Assembly: GCA_964462515.1 (NCBI GenBank)
Contig: CAYWXK010000008.1
Location: 1-64,000, forward strand
DNA length: 64,000 nucleotides
Reading direction: 5' to 3'
Source: CAYWXK01 sp964462515
GTDB taxonomy: Bacteria > Planctomycetota > Phycisphaerae > Sedimentisphaerales > Anaerobacaceae
The notes under the pieces are model-generated. The model was not told where the DNA came from, ran no database searches, and saw nothing but the letters and a program-made list of their open reading frames with translations. Below, one piece after another: positions 26,836 through 36,587 of this stretch (position 1 is the stretch's first letter; each line of letters opens with the position of its first letter). The translations under genes and the position numbers were made by a program.

Positions 26836-28770
26836 ATGAAACTCAAAGAAAACAATTTAGAAAAAAATATCTCGCGTCTGGTCAAACTGTCCGGCGATTC
26901 CAATTCACCCAGCAGGGCATTTACCGAATCATTGATTGACGACGCCGTTGGCGAACTGACAAAACCAGCAGCAGGCCAGGAACAAGAGGAAAGAAATAAA
27001 ACTACGAAAACCAAATGGCTAAAAATATTTGCCTACGCCGCGTCAATCCTTATTGTCTGTAGTGTATTGATAGGCCTGACAGCACCCTCTTTACAACGCG
27101 TCAAGAGCTTGGGCTATTCGTATAGACATATTTCTATGTCTGACGTTGAGAAGAAGATTACAAACAGTATAGGCAACGAGGCAAAAAATGTAATATCACA
27201 AGTAGGCAACAAATCAGCAGGACGCCCGGGATCATCGGACCAGTTCAGAGTAAGTCCTCCGGTTAGCTATTGTAAGTCTTTTGAACCAAGTCCGCACCAC
27301 TATCCGATGGCGCACGGTGGAACCACACCGCCAAACGGTGAGGATGTGGACGCAATGTTCTTTAATAACTATGGCGTCAATCCGTTTATTGATACGGAGG
27401 ACGACCACCTCTCGACCTTTGCCACGGATGTTGATACCGGCAGCTACACGGTTGTGCGGGGGTATCTGCTGGATGGACACATTCCACCTGATGAGGCTGT
27501 AAGGGTCGAGGAATTTGTCAATTATTTCAAATACAATTATCCTGCTCCACAGGAGGATGTGTTTGCGGTTTATGCAGAAGCATCGCCGTGGAAGTTTGGC
27601 CCGGCACGAAAAAACAGCTTCCTTCTTCGGCTGGGTCTAAAGGCAAAGCAGGTCAGCGAAGAGAATCGCAAGCCCGCGATACTAACCTTTGTGATTGACG
27701 TATCCGGCTCGATGAGCAGAGAAAATCGCCTCGGCCTGGTTAAAAAGTGCCTGCGAATGCTGATAGAGAGATTAAAAGAGCAGGACCAGATAGGGATAGC
27801 AGTCTATGGCAGCAGAGGCAGAAAAGTAATGGACTATAAGGGGCTCGACGAAAAGGATGAAATTTTAGCTGTTATCGAATCCCTGCACGCTGAAGGCTCA
27901 ACTTACGCTGAAGAAGGCATTCGCATCGGCTATGAAATGGCCGAAAAAGCCTACAAAAAAGGCTTCATCAATCGCGTGATACTTTGCTCAGACGGCGTCG
28001 CTAATGTCGGCCAAACGGGAGCAGATGACATCCTGGAGGTCATCAAACAAAAGGCCGACAAAGGAATTACACTTTCAGCCATCGGTTTCGGGATGGGTAA
28101 CTACAACGATGTCCTGATGGAAAGACTCGGCGACAAGGGCAACGGGCACTACATATATATCGACACCATCGCCGAGGCAAAACGGATTTTCGCAGATAAC
28201 CTCACCGGCGTTTTGCAGGTAATTGCCAGAGACGTCAAAATACAGGTCGATTTCAACCCGGAGGTCGTCCGAAGCTACCGTCTGCTCGGCTACGAGAACC
28301 GCGATGTGCCGGACGATAAATTTCGCGATGATAAATACGATGGCGGCGAGGTAGGAGCAGGTCACTCGGTAACCGCTCTATATGAATTGAAGTTGTGGCC
28401 TGAAAAAAGCGGCACCGTCGCTACAACTTTTGTCCGCTATAAAGACGCCGATACCTGGGAGGCAACAGAATTCAACAGCTCAATAGCAGCAAAGGATTTT
28501 AACAAAAGCTTTGAAGACTCAAGCAAGGAATTCAGACTTGCAGCAACGGTGGCTGAGTTCGCTGAAATCCTGCGCAAAAGCTATTGGGCAAAGGATGCAA
28601 CCCTCGATTCGGTCCTCGAACACGCCCAGCAGCTCAGCAGCAAATTCAAAAATGACTCCGACGTAATTGAACTGACTGATTTAATTTCGAAAGCCAAACA
28701 ATTGATGGGAAAAACAGATTCCGAGACAACCGAAACCGAAGACGTAGCCGGCAAAGATACTCAAAAATAA
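26836..28770 (+). CDS. Membrane protein with von Willebrand factor A domain (YfbK-like)
   Basis: 644 residues. A cytosolic N-terminus (1-55) is followed by one membrane helix (about 58-80), a linker, the YfbK-type N-terminal region (DVDTGSYTVVRGYLLDG near 195), and a vWA domain with an intact MIDAS motif DVSGSMSREN near residue 288 and the later SDGVANVG. A YfbK-type C-terminal region follows. MIDAS binds Mg2+ and protein ligands. Coupled to an ECF sigma factor in a two-gene operon with a clear terminator, it may be a surface sensor or regulator; this role is inferred. Confidence 0.88.
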   Translation: MKLKENNLEKNISRLVKLSGDSNSPSRAFTESLIDDAVGELTKPAAGQEQEERNKTTKTKWLKIFAYAASILIVCSVLIGLTAPSLQRVKSLGYSYRHISMSDVEKKITNSIGNEAKNVISQVGNKSAGRPGSSDQFRVSPPVSYCKSFEPSPHHYPMAHGGTTPPNGEDVDAMFFNNYGVNPFIDTEDDHLSTFATDVDTGSYTVVRGYLLDGHIPPDEAVRVEEFVNYFKYNYPAPQEDVFAVYAEASPWKFGPARKNSFLLRLGLKAKQVSEENRKPAILTFVIDVSGSMSRENRLGLVKKCLRMLIERLKEQDQIGIAVYGSRGRKVMDYKGLDEKDEILAVIESLHAEGSTYAEEGIRIGYEMAEKAYKKGFINRVILCSDGVANVGQTGADDILEVIKQKADKGITLSAIGFGMGNYNDVLMERLGDKGNGHYIYIDTIAEAKRIFADNLTGVLQVIARDVKIQVDFNPEVVRSYRLLGYENRDVPDDKFRDDKYDGGEVGAGHSVTALYELKLWPEKSGTVATTFVRYKDADTWEATEFNSSIAAKDFNKSFEDSSKEFRLAATVAEFAEILRKSYWAKDATLDSVLEHAQQLSSKFKNDSDVIELTDLISKAKQLMGKTDSETTETEDVAGKDTQK

Positions 28771-28790
28771 TAGACCGGAGTTTGAACATA

Positions 28791-28820
28791 AAAGGCCTGC
28801 ACCAATGCAGGCCTTTTTTT
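28791..28820 (+). terminator. Rho-independent terminator after the vWA gene
   Basis: A perfect 10-bp stem AAAGGCCTGC / GCAGGCCTTT with a 6-base loop, immediately followed by more T residues. It ends the ECF-vWA operon 21 bases past the stop codon. Confidence 0.92.
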
Positions 28821-28930
28821 GTGGCCGGTTCAAACATTTGTAAGGGTTCATTGCATATTAAAAGCCGGTTTGATATTATGAACCTGCAGTGAATTATACA
28901 ACGTCAGTATGAACTATTTTTCTACCGCTT

Positions 28931-29800
28931 ATGAAAAACCAGAAAATTGCTTATCTTTATGCTCTTGGCGCAGTTTTGCTTTGGTCCACCGTTGCTTCCG
29001 CTTTCAAAATCTCTCTACGTTATTTAGACATCATCTCCCTTCTATTTTATGCCTCAATCACATCGACCCTTACCTTTCTTATCTATTTGATATTTTCAAA
29101 AAAACTAAATCTACTCAAAACCTTGACCAAAAAAGATTTTTTGCGCTCTGCCCTATTAGGTTTTCTTAATCCATTCCTTTATTACATTATCTTGTTTAAG
29201 GCATATTCACTCCTCCCTGCCCAGCAAGCTCAGCCCATAAACTTCGTCTGGCCAATAATACTCGTTCTACTATCAGCCCCCCTGCTGAATCAAAAAATCA
29301 GACCCAGGGACATCCTTGCGGTAATAATCAGCTTCGCAGGAGTTCTGGTTATCTCAACCCGAGCAGATTTATCAGGATTCAAATCCACCAATCCTGTTGG
29401 AGTATTGCTGGCATTAAGCAGCACGATAATCTGGTCGTTATTCTGGATTTACAATATAAAAGATGAACGTGACGAAGCTCTCAGGTTGTTTCTCAATTTT
29501 CTCTTCGGCTCAGCTTTTATATTTTTGTCGATGTTATTTTTTACAAAACTAAAAGCCCCAGGTCTCAAAGGCGCTATCGGAGCAGTTTACATCGGCTTAT
29601 TTGAAATGGGGATTACTTTTTTACTCTGGCTGAAAACCCTAAAGTTATCGAAAACAACCGCACACGTTGCAAACCTAATTTTTTTAGCACCTTTTCTTTC
29701 TCTCGGCGTGATTTCAATTATGGTGGGCGAAAAGATTCTTCTATCAACAGTCATTGGCTTAATTTTCATTGTAGCCGGCATAATTCTGCAAAAACTTTGA
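28931..29800 (+). CDS. EamA/DMT-family inner membrane transporter
   Basis: 289 residues, almost entirely hydrophobic with about ten membrane helices in two EamA halves. The second half begins near GVLLALSSTIIWSLFWIYN. The N-terminus MKNQKIAYLYALGAVLLWSTVASAFK is typical of the drug/metabolite transporter family. The substrate cannot be told. It is separate from the vWA operon because a terminator lies between them. Confidence 0.88.
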   Translation: MKNQKIAYLYALGAVLLWSTVASAFKISLRYLDIISLLFYASITSTLTFLIYLIFSKKLNLLKTLTKKDFLRSALLGFLNPFLYYIILFKAYSLLPAQQAQPINFVWPIILVLLSAPLLNQKIRPRDILAVIISFAGVLVISTRADLSGFKSTNPVGVLLALSSTIIWSLFWIYNIKDERDEALRLFLNFLFGSAFIFLSMLFFTKLKAPGLKGAIGAVYIGLFEMGITFLLWLKTLKLSKTTAHVANLIFLAPFLSLGVISIMVGEKILLSTVIGLIFIVAGIILQKL

Positions 29801-30014
29801 GCCGCTTTTAACCCGGATTTTTCAAAACCACAGAAAAAGAAATAGCCACTAAGGCACAAAAGCACAAAGAAAATAGTTAATTGGTTAATTGGTGATTGGA
29901 TGCTTCCGATTTCGCTTGCGCTACGCCGGACAAGTCGGCGGACAAGCGATGCTGGATTCTCGATATTTGGCACTCAATACTTTTGTCTGGGAACACAAAA
30001 GGAAATCAATCAGC
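29801..30014. other. Intergenic region between convergent genes
   Basis: No gene. It contains a partial copy of the GACACAAAG-type repeat (near 29845-29872), simple TTAATTGG repeats, and an inverted repeat CGCTTG...CAAGCG near 29912-29947 that could fold and serve as a terminator for either side. Confidence 0.4.
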
Positions 30015-33000
30015 TTACCAACTCGCCTGCCAGAGCCAGTCTTCAGCCAGTTTGGCAAGGTCAGAGAAGTCAGCCTGGCTGTTCTTCCAACTATCTGCAA
30101 GGACAGCAAAGTCAGTAAAGTCGATTCTGCCATCGTCTGTCAGGTCAGAAGATTTACCAACCTGAACCAAGATTAGGGCGATATTATTATTTTCGTTGAA
30201 CTCGGCGATAGTATTAGCATAGTCTGCAATTGCATATACCGGGACTTCAACATCGTTGAAGTCGATACCGGTGATGTTCCAGTTGTGCCATACATCGTAG
30301 AAAGAGCCGGGCTTAAGTTCGGGGATATTAAAGGTAGCGAGGGTCTGACCTGTCAGTGAACCACGGCGGAGAGAGACGCCGATATTGTGCGCGGGGAGTG
30401 TGCCGGAGTTTGCGATGCGTGCGGTGATGCAACGCAGCTTTGGGCCGATGCGTTCAGAGGTGATGCCGGCAACGGTGAGATCAGGCGCCAACACAGGAAC
30501 CGATACGATATTGTTACTTCTGTCGGCATCTTCGAGGGTGAACTGCCTGTCAATAACAACATAGATTTGCTGGGGTTCGTTGGTATCGGGAACGAGCCAG
30601 GAAATAGAGGCAGTAGCGGTGGAGTGTGCGGGGATTGGACCGGGGACGATAGTATTTTTTATCAGGATGCCATTTACATCAGGGTCGCCATTATAAAATG
30701 ATACAGGGACATTGACTTCTGCGATGTCACCCAAGTTATGAATGACGGCATTAATATCGACTATCGAGCCGGGCGAAGGATTAGGGACGCTGAAGGAGAT
30801 GTCACCTGAAGAGGTTGCAAGGTCGCCTTTTATCTTGTGTCTTAAGATATAGAGGTCAACGCGGTTAGGTTCGGGGATACCGTTGTGGTCGATGATTTCG
30901 ACTTTGTTGTAGGCAAGCGCCAATTCGTTAAGGCCGGCATAAGTGGCGGTGATAGAGCGTTCCATACTCCTGTCGGAGGTTAGCTGATAAGCGTTACTCC
31001 AAACGGAAAGTTGCGGGTCGAAGGAGGCAGTGAAAATGTCGACACCGGCGGCGGAGGTATCCGTCCAGACGAGCGAGATTTGGCCAGCGGGACTTTTAGC
31101 GAGGCGGAAGTCCATCGAGCCGGATGAGCCGGAGGTGGTAAGAATCTGTTGGAAGGTATTGGCGTCGAAGTTACGGCAACTGACAAGGTTTGCATCATGA
31201 TACCAGACAAGAAAGATGTCATTTTGGTCATAAACTACCTGCGGATTGGCATCAAGGCAATTGTCATCGGTGATTTGATAGGGTTGCGACCAGGTTGAGC
31301 CATTATATATTATTGCGTAAAGTTCGCGGTCGGAGTCGGTCTGCCAATTATGGTCGGTGTCGAGAGAATAGACATAAACGGATTCGCTGCCGTTGTATGC
31401 TAAGTCGGTTTTGATAATCAGGCCGATGTCGGTGGCTACTGTGTTTGGCTCGGACCAAGTTGAGCCATTGAAGGCGCTGTATTCGATTTCATTTAGGGTG
31501 TTGGAATCAAGACCGAGGATGTCGTCTTTAGCGTTGTAAATCCAGACGGCGACAGCGGTGCCATTATCAGCGGTGGCAATTCTCGGGCTTCGGTCGAGAT
31601 GGTTATTATTTGTGAGCGTTTGGGCAGTCCACGTTTGAGAGACGGCGCCATAATGGGCGGCCTTGATTTCCATTGCTGCTGCCATTTCGGTCAGATTTAC
31701 ATCGTTGGGTAGCGATTGTCTGGCGTTTTCCCAGACACAAAGGGCATCGCCATCTGGAAGTGTAACGAGCTGGGGAGAAAAGTCGGCGGTGCCGTCATCA
31801 TTGATGGAAATGGGCTGCGCCCAGTTGCCGTGCCGGCAACTGCTAAACAAAAGTTTTGTGCGATTGACGCTGTTTGGGTCGCCCGGGTCGCGGTTGGGAT
31901 CATCGTAAATCCAAGCGAGGAGCAGGTCGTTACCATCGGCGGCGAGAGTTGGCTGGGATTGCGGGAAGACCTTATATTGCCTCAATTGTTCTTCGTTAGG
32001 TTCGGGTGGAGATTGTGCCTCAACTCCGAAGGTTGTCAGGTGTTTTGGTTTTTGCGGAATGGTGGGGGCCCAGACTGCGTAATCGGGACCGAGATAATCA
32101 CGATTCATTATTTGAAATTCACCGGCTTTGGGAATGGTCATAGGTATAAAAGCTGCGCCGGCTGCTTTGCCATCAACAAGGCACCATTCGTAATGAAGAA
32201 GATTATTCTCGTATTTCCATATAAGGGCGACGAGACGAATACCGCCATTCAGTTCGATGGTTAACTCACGGAGAGGCTTCTCATTAGGAAATTCGAGGAG
32301 CATATTAGCGCCGCCGCCGAGGTAACCCTCAGCAGCCAGAACATCTGCGATGCCGACGCCGAGCATAATTTCAGCATAGATATTGAAGGGGATTGTGCCC
32401 TTCCACATTGCATCATTTCCGAACCAACCACCGAGGGCAAGCTTTACTGCAAGAGATGTTTCGAGAGCACATCGCCAGTAGATTGGTATTGGAACAGGAC
32501 CAACCATAATTACGTAATAGCTTGGCGGTGCAGCATAGCTGCCTTGGACCGATACCTCGATGTAGCCGCTGGGAATCCACTTTTGCTGTTCGGAACTATA
32601 CTGCCAGCCGAGTTGCACGGTGGCTTGAGGCTCCATCTCGACAGAGGCAATATCGAAAGAGGGTAATTCGTAATCTTCGAGAATTGTGGCCTTTGCTGTG
32701 CCATCGGGAGTTATTTTTGCCTCCAACAAGGGCTTAATAATAAACTCAAATGACCTACCGCCAAAGCCGGGGATGTCTTCGTCAATCTCATCTTCTTCAA
32801 CTCCCTCGTTAATAGCGTCGAGTATCCATTTGGCGCTGTATGAAAGCGTGCTGCCGGAAATGTCTGCGCGAAGTGCGGCAGGTGGAACACCTGGAGGAGG
32901 AATTATCACATCGAAATTGGCTTGTTTTGGTGCGGAGCAGGAGGAGTCTGCGGCGATGGCGGTGAGGGTAAGTTTACCGGGGCCGATATTGCCCATATCA

Positions 33001-34472
33001 AAGATGCGGGAGCAGGTATTGCCGGAGACAGAGTCAGTATAAGTTGAACCGTTGGGGAGAAGCCATTTGACTTGTGATGGGGTCTTTCCTTTCCAGTCGA
33101 TTGTGGCGGTTATGGTTTCGATGACAGACGGACCACCAAGATAATATGTATGTATAACGGGTCCGAAGAACCTCCCTTCTATCTGCCCAATCACTAGGGT
33201 TGCACCAACAGCTTGAGGCACCATAGCAATATTTACAAAGCCGGTGCCTCCACCGACATTTACTGTCTGGCTTGCTACATAGTATCCTGTCTTTGTTACT
33301 GTAATCATAATCGGACCACAAGGAACACCAGTGAAGCTGAATCGGCCATTAGGGCCAGTTTGGGTTGAGACTTTTCCAGGGACACTTACGATAGCCCCTT
33401 CTATGGGATTACCAGTTTTGGAATCATATATAATTCCATCGCATGTTCCAGAGGGGCCGCTTACCCTCCTGATGATACGGAAACCACCATCACTAACCCC
33501 ACCGTTGATATATGGGTCGTCTGGGAGGCAGTAGTAACGACAAGCTACCCGGCAGTGATATATTTCCCCGTCCCAACTGCCGCCGCGAAGAACACGATAA
33601 GAGCCGCTTGAAGGGCCGGTCGGATTATAATAAGGACTTATACTATAATATGTATCACTACACCAGTCGTTGCACCATTCCCAGACGTTGCCTGCTAAAT
33701 CATAAATCCCATAACCATTAACACCATTTTCTGTTTGGTAGGTCGTTACGCTGCCTGGCCAGTTGAATGTAGCCTTCTTGTGTAATGCTCCATTATAAAA
33801 GCCAACAGGAGTTATGAGAGGACCACCACCGGATTCAAAAGGATCGCCTGACTGCCAATAATTAGCTTGAGAAGGGCTTATACTGTCGCCCCAGGGAAAG
33901 CGTTTACAGGAAAGTCCTCCGCGGGCAGCAAATTCCCATTCGGATTCTGTTGGTAGGCGAAAACCATTTTTCGTAAAATCGCAGGTCCAGGTGGAAAGGT
34001 TATAACAGGGCTGAAGGCCCAGTTGCTGGCTTCGCCAGTTACAATAAGCGGCTGAACCATACCAAGTCACGGTTGTCATTGGGTGGTTTTCCTTACCAGA
34101 AACCACAGAAAAACTGCTACCGTTCCAAGTAATCTGGCTCTGGGATATATAGACCCTCGTGTAGCAATAAAGCTGGTTGTTTCCTACACCGAAAACTTTG
34201 CCACCATTTACATAGATAAGTCCTTGCGCAAGTGCCCAGTTAAGTGCATCGCAGTACTCCAGGTTAGTTACTTCGTAACGGCCAATCAAGAATGAGTCAA
34301 CAATGACTTGATGTAATGGTCTTTCTCTGCTACCGCCTTCGCCGAAATGGTCTCCCATTTGGAACTCACCTGTAGGAATAAGCACCAAATTATCGGCAGA
34401 ATTGGCCAGCAGATACGCGGGGAAGAGCAATACAAAAAATGCGGAAATAATGAAGAAAATGGGCGTTTTCAT
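30015..34472 (-). CDS. Giant secreted protein: FGE-like, carboxypeptidase-regulatory, CARDB and dockerin modules
   Basis: 1485 residues. A signal peptide (1-23) is followed by a formylglycine-generating-enzyme-like domain (about 27-335) with LIPTGEFQMG, RLPTESEWEFAARGG, LAGNVWEWCND and RVLRGGSWD. Next come a carboxypeptidase-regulatory-like beta domain (about 345-410), a long region of no clear family, a repeat region (about 855-1240) with sialidase-like blades (LLLAWIYDD, AVWIYNAKD, LVWYHDAN), CARDB-type modules (about 1245-1440) and a dockerin-like ending (DDGRIDFTDFAVLADSW). The ATG follows GAGGAGAT. Dockerin suggests docking to a cohesin-bearing surface complex. FGE-like folds often lack catalysis, and I cannot confirm the catalytic Cys pair. 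Confidence 0.85.
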   Translation of the reverse strand: MKTPIFFIISAFFVLLFPAYLLANSADNLVLIPTGEFQMGDHFGEGGSRERPLHQVIVDSFLIGRYEVTNLEYCDALNWALAQGLIYVNGGKVFGVGNNQLYCYTRVYISQSQITWNGSSFSVVSGKENHPMTTVTWYGSAAYCNWRSQQLGLQPCYNLSTWTCDFTKNGFRLPTESEWEFAARGGLSCKRFPWGDSISPSQANYWQSGDPFESGGGPLITPVGFYNGALHKKATFNWPGSVTTYQTENGVNGYGIYDLAGNVWEWCNDWCSDTYYSISPYYNPTGPSSGSYRVLRGGSWDGEIYHCRVACRYYCLPDDPYINGGVSDGGFRIIRRVSGPSGTCDGIIYDSKTGNPIEGAIVSVPGKVSTQTGPNGRFSFTGVPCGPIMITVTKTGYYVASQTVNVGGGTGFVNIAMVPQAVGATLVIGQIEGRFFGPVIHTYYLGGPSVIETITATIDWKGKTPSQVKWLLPNGSTYTDSVSGNTCSRIFDMGNIGPGKLTLTAIAADSSCSAPKQANFDVIIPPPGVPPAALRADISGSTLSYSAKWILDAINEGVEEDEIDEDIPGFGGRSFEFIIKPLLEAKITPDGTAKATILEDYELPSFDIASVEMEPQATVQLGWQYSSEQQKWIPSGYIEVSVQGSYAAPPSYYVIMVGPVPIPIYWRCALETSLAVKLALGGWFGNDAMWKGTIPFNIYAEIMLGVGIADVLAAEGYLGGGANMLLEFPNEKPLRELTIELNGGIRLVALIWKYENNLLHYEWCLVDGKAAGAAFIPMTIPKAGEFQIMNRDYLGPDYAVWAPTIPQKPKHLTTFGVEAQSPPEPNEEQLRQYKVFPQSQPTLAADGNDLLLAWIYDDPNRDPGDPNSVNRTKLLFSSCRHGNWAQPISINDDGTADFSPQLVTLPDGDALCVWENARQSLPNDVNLTEMAAAMEIKAAHYGAVSQTWTAQTLTNNNHLDRSPRIATADNGTAVAVWIYNAKDDILGLDSNTLNEIEYSAFNGSTWSEPNTVATDIGLIIKTDLAYNGSESVYVYSLDTDHNWQTDSDRELYAIIYNGSTWSQPYQITDDNCLDANPQVVYDQNDIFLVWYHDANLVSCRNFDANTFQQILTTSGSSGSMDFRLAKSPAGQISLVWTDTSAAGVDIFTASFDPQLSVWSNAYQLTSDRSMERSITATYAGLNELALAYNKVEIIDHNGIPEPNRVDLYILRHKIKGDLATSSGDISFSVPNPSPGSIVDINAVIHNLGDIAEVNVPVSFYNGDPDVNGILIKNTIVPGPIPAHSTATASISWLVPDTNEPQQIYVVIDRQFTLEDADRSNNIVSVPVLAPDLTVAGITSERIGPKLRCITARIANSGTLPAHNIGVSLRRGSLTGQTLATFNIPELKPGSFYDVWHNWNITGIDFNDVEVPVYAIADYANTIAEFNENNNIALILVQVGKSSDLTDDGRIDFTDFAVLADSWKNSQADFSDLAKLAEDWLWQASW

Positions 34473-34716
34473 AAACGTATCTCCTCAAAATAGCTTTTTT
34501 ACCTCTAAAATCCTCAATCGTTAATAACGCTAATAGGCATATTACCATATTGGATACCAGAAAAGCAACAGAAAAATGTAGAAAATTGGTTAATTGGTTA
34601 AATGGTTAATTTGTGAGTGGATTCCGCCTTCGGCGGATAAATCCGCCAAAAGAATTGGCGGATAAACCTCGATACACGTAAACGAGTGAGTCGATGGTGC
34701 TATTTTGAGAGATTTT
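34473..34716. repeat. Intergenic region with two CCGCC/GGCGG hairpins
   Basis: No gene. Hairpins TCCGCC-TTC-GGCGGA (34623-34637) and ATCCGCCA-AAAGAA-TGGCGGAT (near 34641-34663) lie side by side. They match the short hairpin inserted at 18418-18434. Several TTAATTGG units precede them. They may end the acs/hydrogenase transcript or be REP-like elements. Confidence 0.55.
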
Positions 34717-35556
34717 TTACGCTATCGCTCTTTCCTTATCAGGAAATTTCTTAAGCTGGCTATACGAAAAAACCGGTCCATCTATGCAGACAAACTTTTC
34801 CCCGATATTACAGTGCCCGCATTTGCCAATGCCGCACTTCATATATCGCTCAAGTGTTACATAAATATTTTCTTCTTTGAATCCTGACTCCGATAGTTTC
34901 GCAATTACAAATTTAATCATAACAGGAGGCCCGCATACGTAAGCGATACCGCCGGCTCCATCTATATCAGTTTTATCCCACAAGCTTGTAACTACGCCGA
35001 CATTTCCTCGCCAATTTTCATCCGGCTCATCTACGGTAAGCAGCACTTCGGTATCCGCTATCCTGCTCCAGGCATTTAGCTCATCTTTGAAGCAAAGCAT
35101 ATCCGGATTTTTTGCACCATACAAAATCTTAACTTTTCCAAAATCTGCCCGCTTATTGAATACCGTTTTAATTAAACTCCGTAACGGCGGCAGGCCAATG
35201 CCGCCGGCAATAAAATACAAGTCTTTGCCTTTAACCTCTTCAAACGGAAACGAATTTCCATAAGGGCCCCTTAAATGGATTTTATCTTCTATACTTAGCT
35301 GAAGTATCGCCTGCGTAAGTCTTCCCATACCCCTGATTGTGAACTCCAGAAATCCTTTCTGAGCCGGCGAAGAGGTTATAGATATAGGTGCCTCACCCAA
35401 GCCCAGCAGAGAAACCTCCATAAATTGCCCGCTCTTATAGTCGAAGTTTGCCGCCACGTCTTTATCTTCAAAAACAACTCTGAAGGTCTTGGTGTCAAAA
35501 CTTTCGGTCTGGATTGACTTTATTATTGCCTGGTATGGAATATACTCGTTCCTCAC
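34717..35556 (-). CDS. hydG: NAD(P)-binding flavoprotein, sulfhydrogenase gamma (HydG)-like
   Basis: About 279 residues of the ferredoxin-NADP reductase fold. An FAD-binding beta barrel (about 5-95, SGQFMEVSLLG) and an NAD(P)-binding Rossmann part (FIAGGIGLPPLRSLI, VCGPPVMIKFV) are followed by a C-terminal 2Fe-2S motif with Cys in KCGIGKCGHC and FVCIDGP. This is the layout of sulfhydrogenase gamma, AsrB and PyrK. I chose the GTG at 35556, which shares 4 bases (GTGA) with the stop of the beta-subunit gene. The longer reading to 35619 would overlap that gene by 67 bases. It should pass electrons between NAD(P)H and the beta subunit's FeS clusters. Confidence 0.85.
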   Translation of the reverse strand: MRNEYIPYQAIIKSIQTESFDTKTFRVVFEDKDVAANFDYKSGQFMEVSLLGLGEAPISITSSPAQKGFLEFTIRGMGRLTQAILQLSIEDKIHLRGPYGNSFPFEEVKGKDLYFIAGGIGLPPLRSLIKTVFNKRADFGKVKILYGAKNPDMLCFKDELNAWSRIADTEVLLTVDEPDENWRGNVGVVTSLWDKTDIDGAGGIAYVCGPPVMIKFVIAKLSESGFKEENIYVTLERYMKCGIGKCGHCNIGEKFVCIDGPVFSYSQLKKFPDKERAIA

Positions 35557-36587
35557 GTTTTTGAAACCTCTTCTATCACTTGTGAAATCCCTATGTGGAC
35601 CGGGCAGCTCGTCAGGCATCTGCCGCAGCCGACGCAGCCGCTCATCCCTGTCGCAAGATAATCGTATTTTAGTTTATGCTCATATCTGCGGGAGGTGCGA
35701 ATCCACTTTTCAGACCGCGGATTATGCCCGCTTGCCTCACGCGTGTAACCTTCAAAAACGCAAGCATCCCAGTTGCGGCTTCTCCTGCCAAAATTTCCTT
35801 TTCGCTCATCAAAGACGTTAAAGCAGCTACAGGTCGGACAAACGTAGAGACATCCGCCGCAGTAAATGCAGCGCTCGGCTATTTTTTCATATATCTGTGT
35901 CGGCACTTTATCTTCGCAAAACCTTTTTATAGCCTTCTCAAAATCCAATTTAAGAGCCACCGCTTCTTGTGCAGCTCGCTTTGTAACTTTTGAGTGTTCG
36001 ATATCATCCTCTGAAACTTTATCAAAAAACTTTTTGTAACTATTTACAAATTCTTCGCCTTTTTTAGAACCTGCTTCAACTACATACTCATTACCCACAT
36101 CCACTAACTGCAAATCAAATCCCTTTTGCAAAAATGGGCCGGTCTTGGCAGATGTGCAAAAACAATTTTCAAGCGGCTTTTTGCAGCCGACTATAACCAG
36201 TAATTTGTTATTTGACTTATTCAGGTAATAAATGTCTTCAAAATTCCTCCCGTAGAAATCATCCAAAAATAATATCGCCTTAACATCGCACGCCCGCAGG
36301 CCAAATAGCAATCTTTTTGCCGAAGGTTTGGCCGTCTCAACGATTTTTTGCTCGCCAAACTCAAAAAGGGATTCGAGCTGAGGAAATGCTAAAATCTTGG
36401 GAGGCACTACGGTATATTCGTAATCCAGAGCTAATTTATCGAGAAGCGATTCCTTATTTTTGTCCTCGATTTTAAGAAAATGGACATCCGCACCCGCGAT
36501 TTCCACAGGAATATAGGTTTCCCAGTCGCCGCAGGCTGCGATGCAAAGGTCTCTTATCCTGTCTTTTTTCAAAACAAATTGCTTCAT
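35553..36587 (-). CDS. hydB: 4Fe-4S subunit, sulfhydrogenase beta (HydB/AsrA)-like
   Basis: 344 residues. The N-terminal half is the HydB/AsrA-specific domain (LLFGLRACDVKAILFLDDFY). The C-terminal part has two 4Fe-4S motifs, CIYCGGCLYVCPTC and CVGCGRCLTSCP. It acts as electron relay between a catalytic subunit and the gamma flavoprotein. The ATG overlaps the formate dehydrogenase stop by 4 bases and its end overlaps the gamma start by 4. The nearest catalytic partner is thus FDH rather than the hydrogenase, so it may form NAD(P)-linked FDH, or link both enzymes. Confidence 0.88.
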   Translation of the reverse strand: MKQFVLKKDRIRDLCIAACGDWETYIPVEIAGADVHFLKIEDKNKESLLDKLALDYEYTVVPPKILAFPQLESLFEFGEQKIVETAKPSAKRLLFGLRACDVKAILFLDDFYGRNFEDIYYLNKSNNKLLVIVGCKKPLENCFCTSAKTGPFLQKGFDLQLVDVGNEYVVEAGSKKGEEFVNSYKKFFDKVSEDDIEHSKVTKRAAQEAVALKLDFEKAIKRFCEDKVPTQIYEKIAERCIYCGGCLYVCPTCSCFNVFDERKGNFGRRSRNWDACVFEGYTREASGHNPRSEKWIRTSRRYEHKLKYDYLATGMSGCVGCGRCLTSCPVHIGISQVIEEVSKT

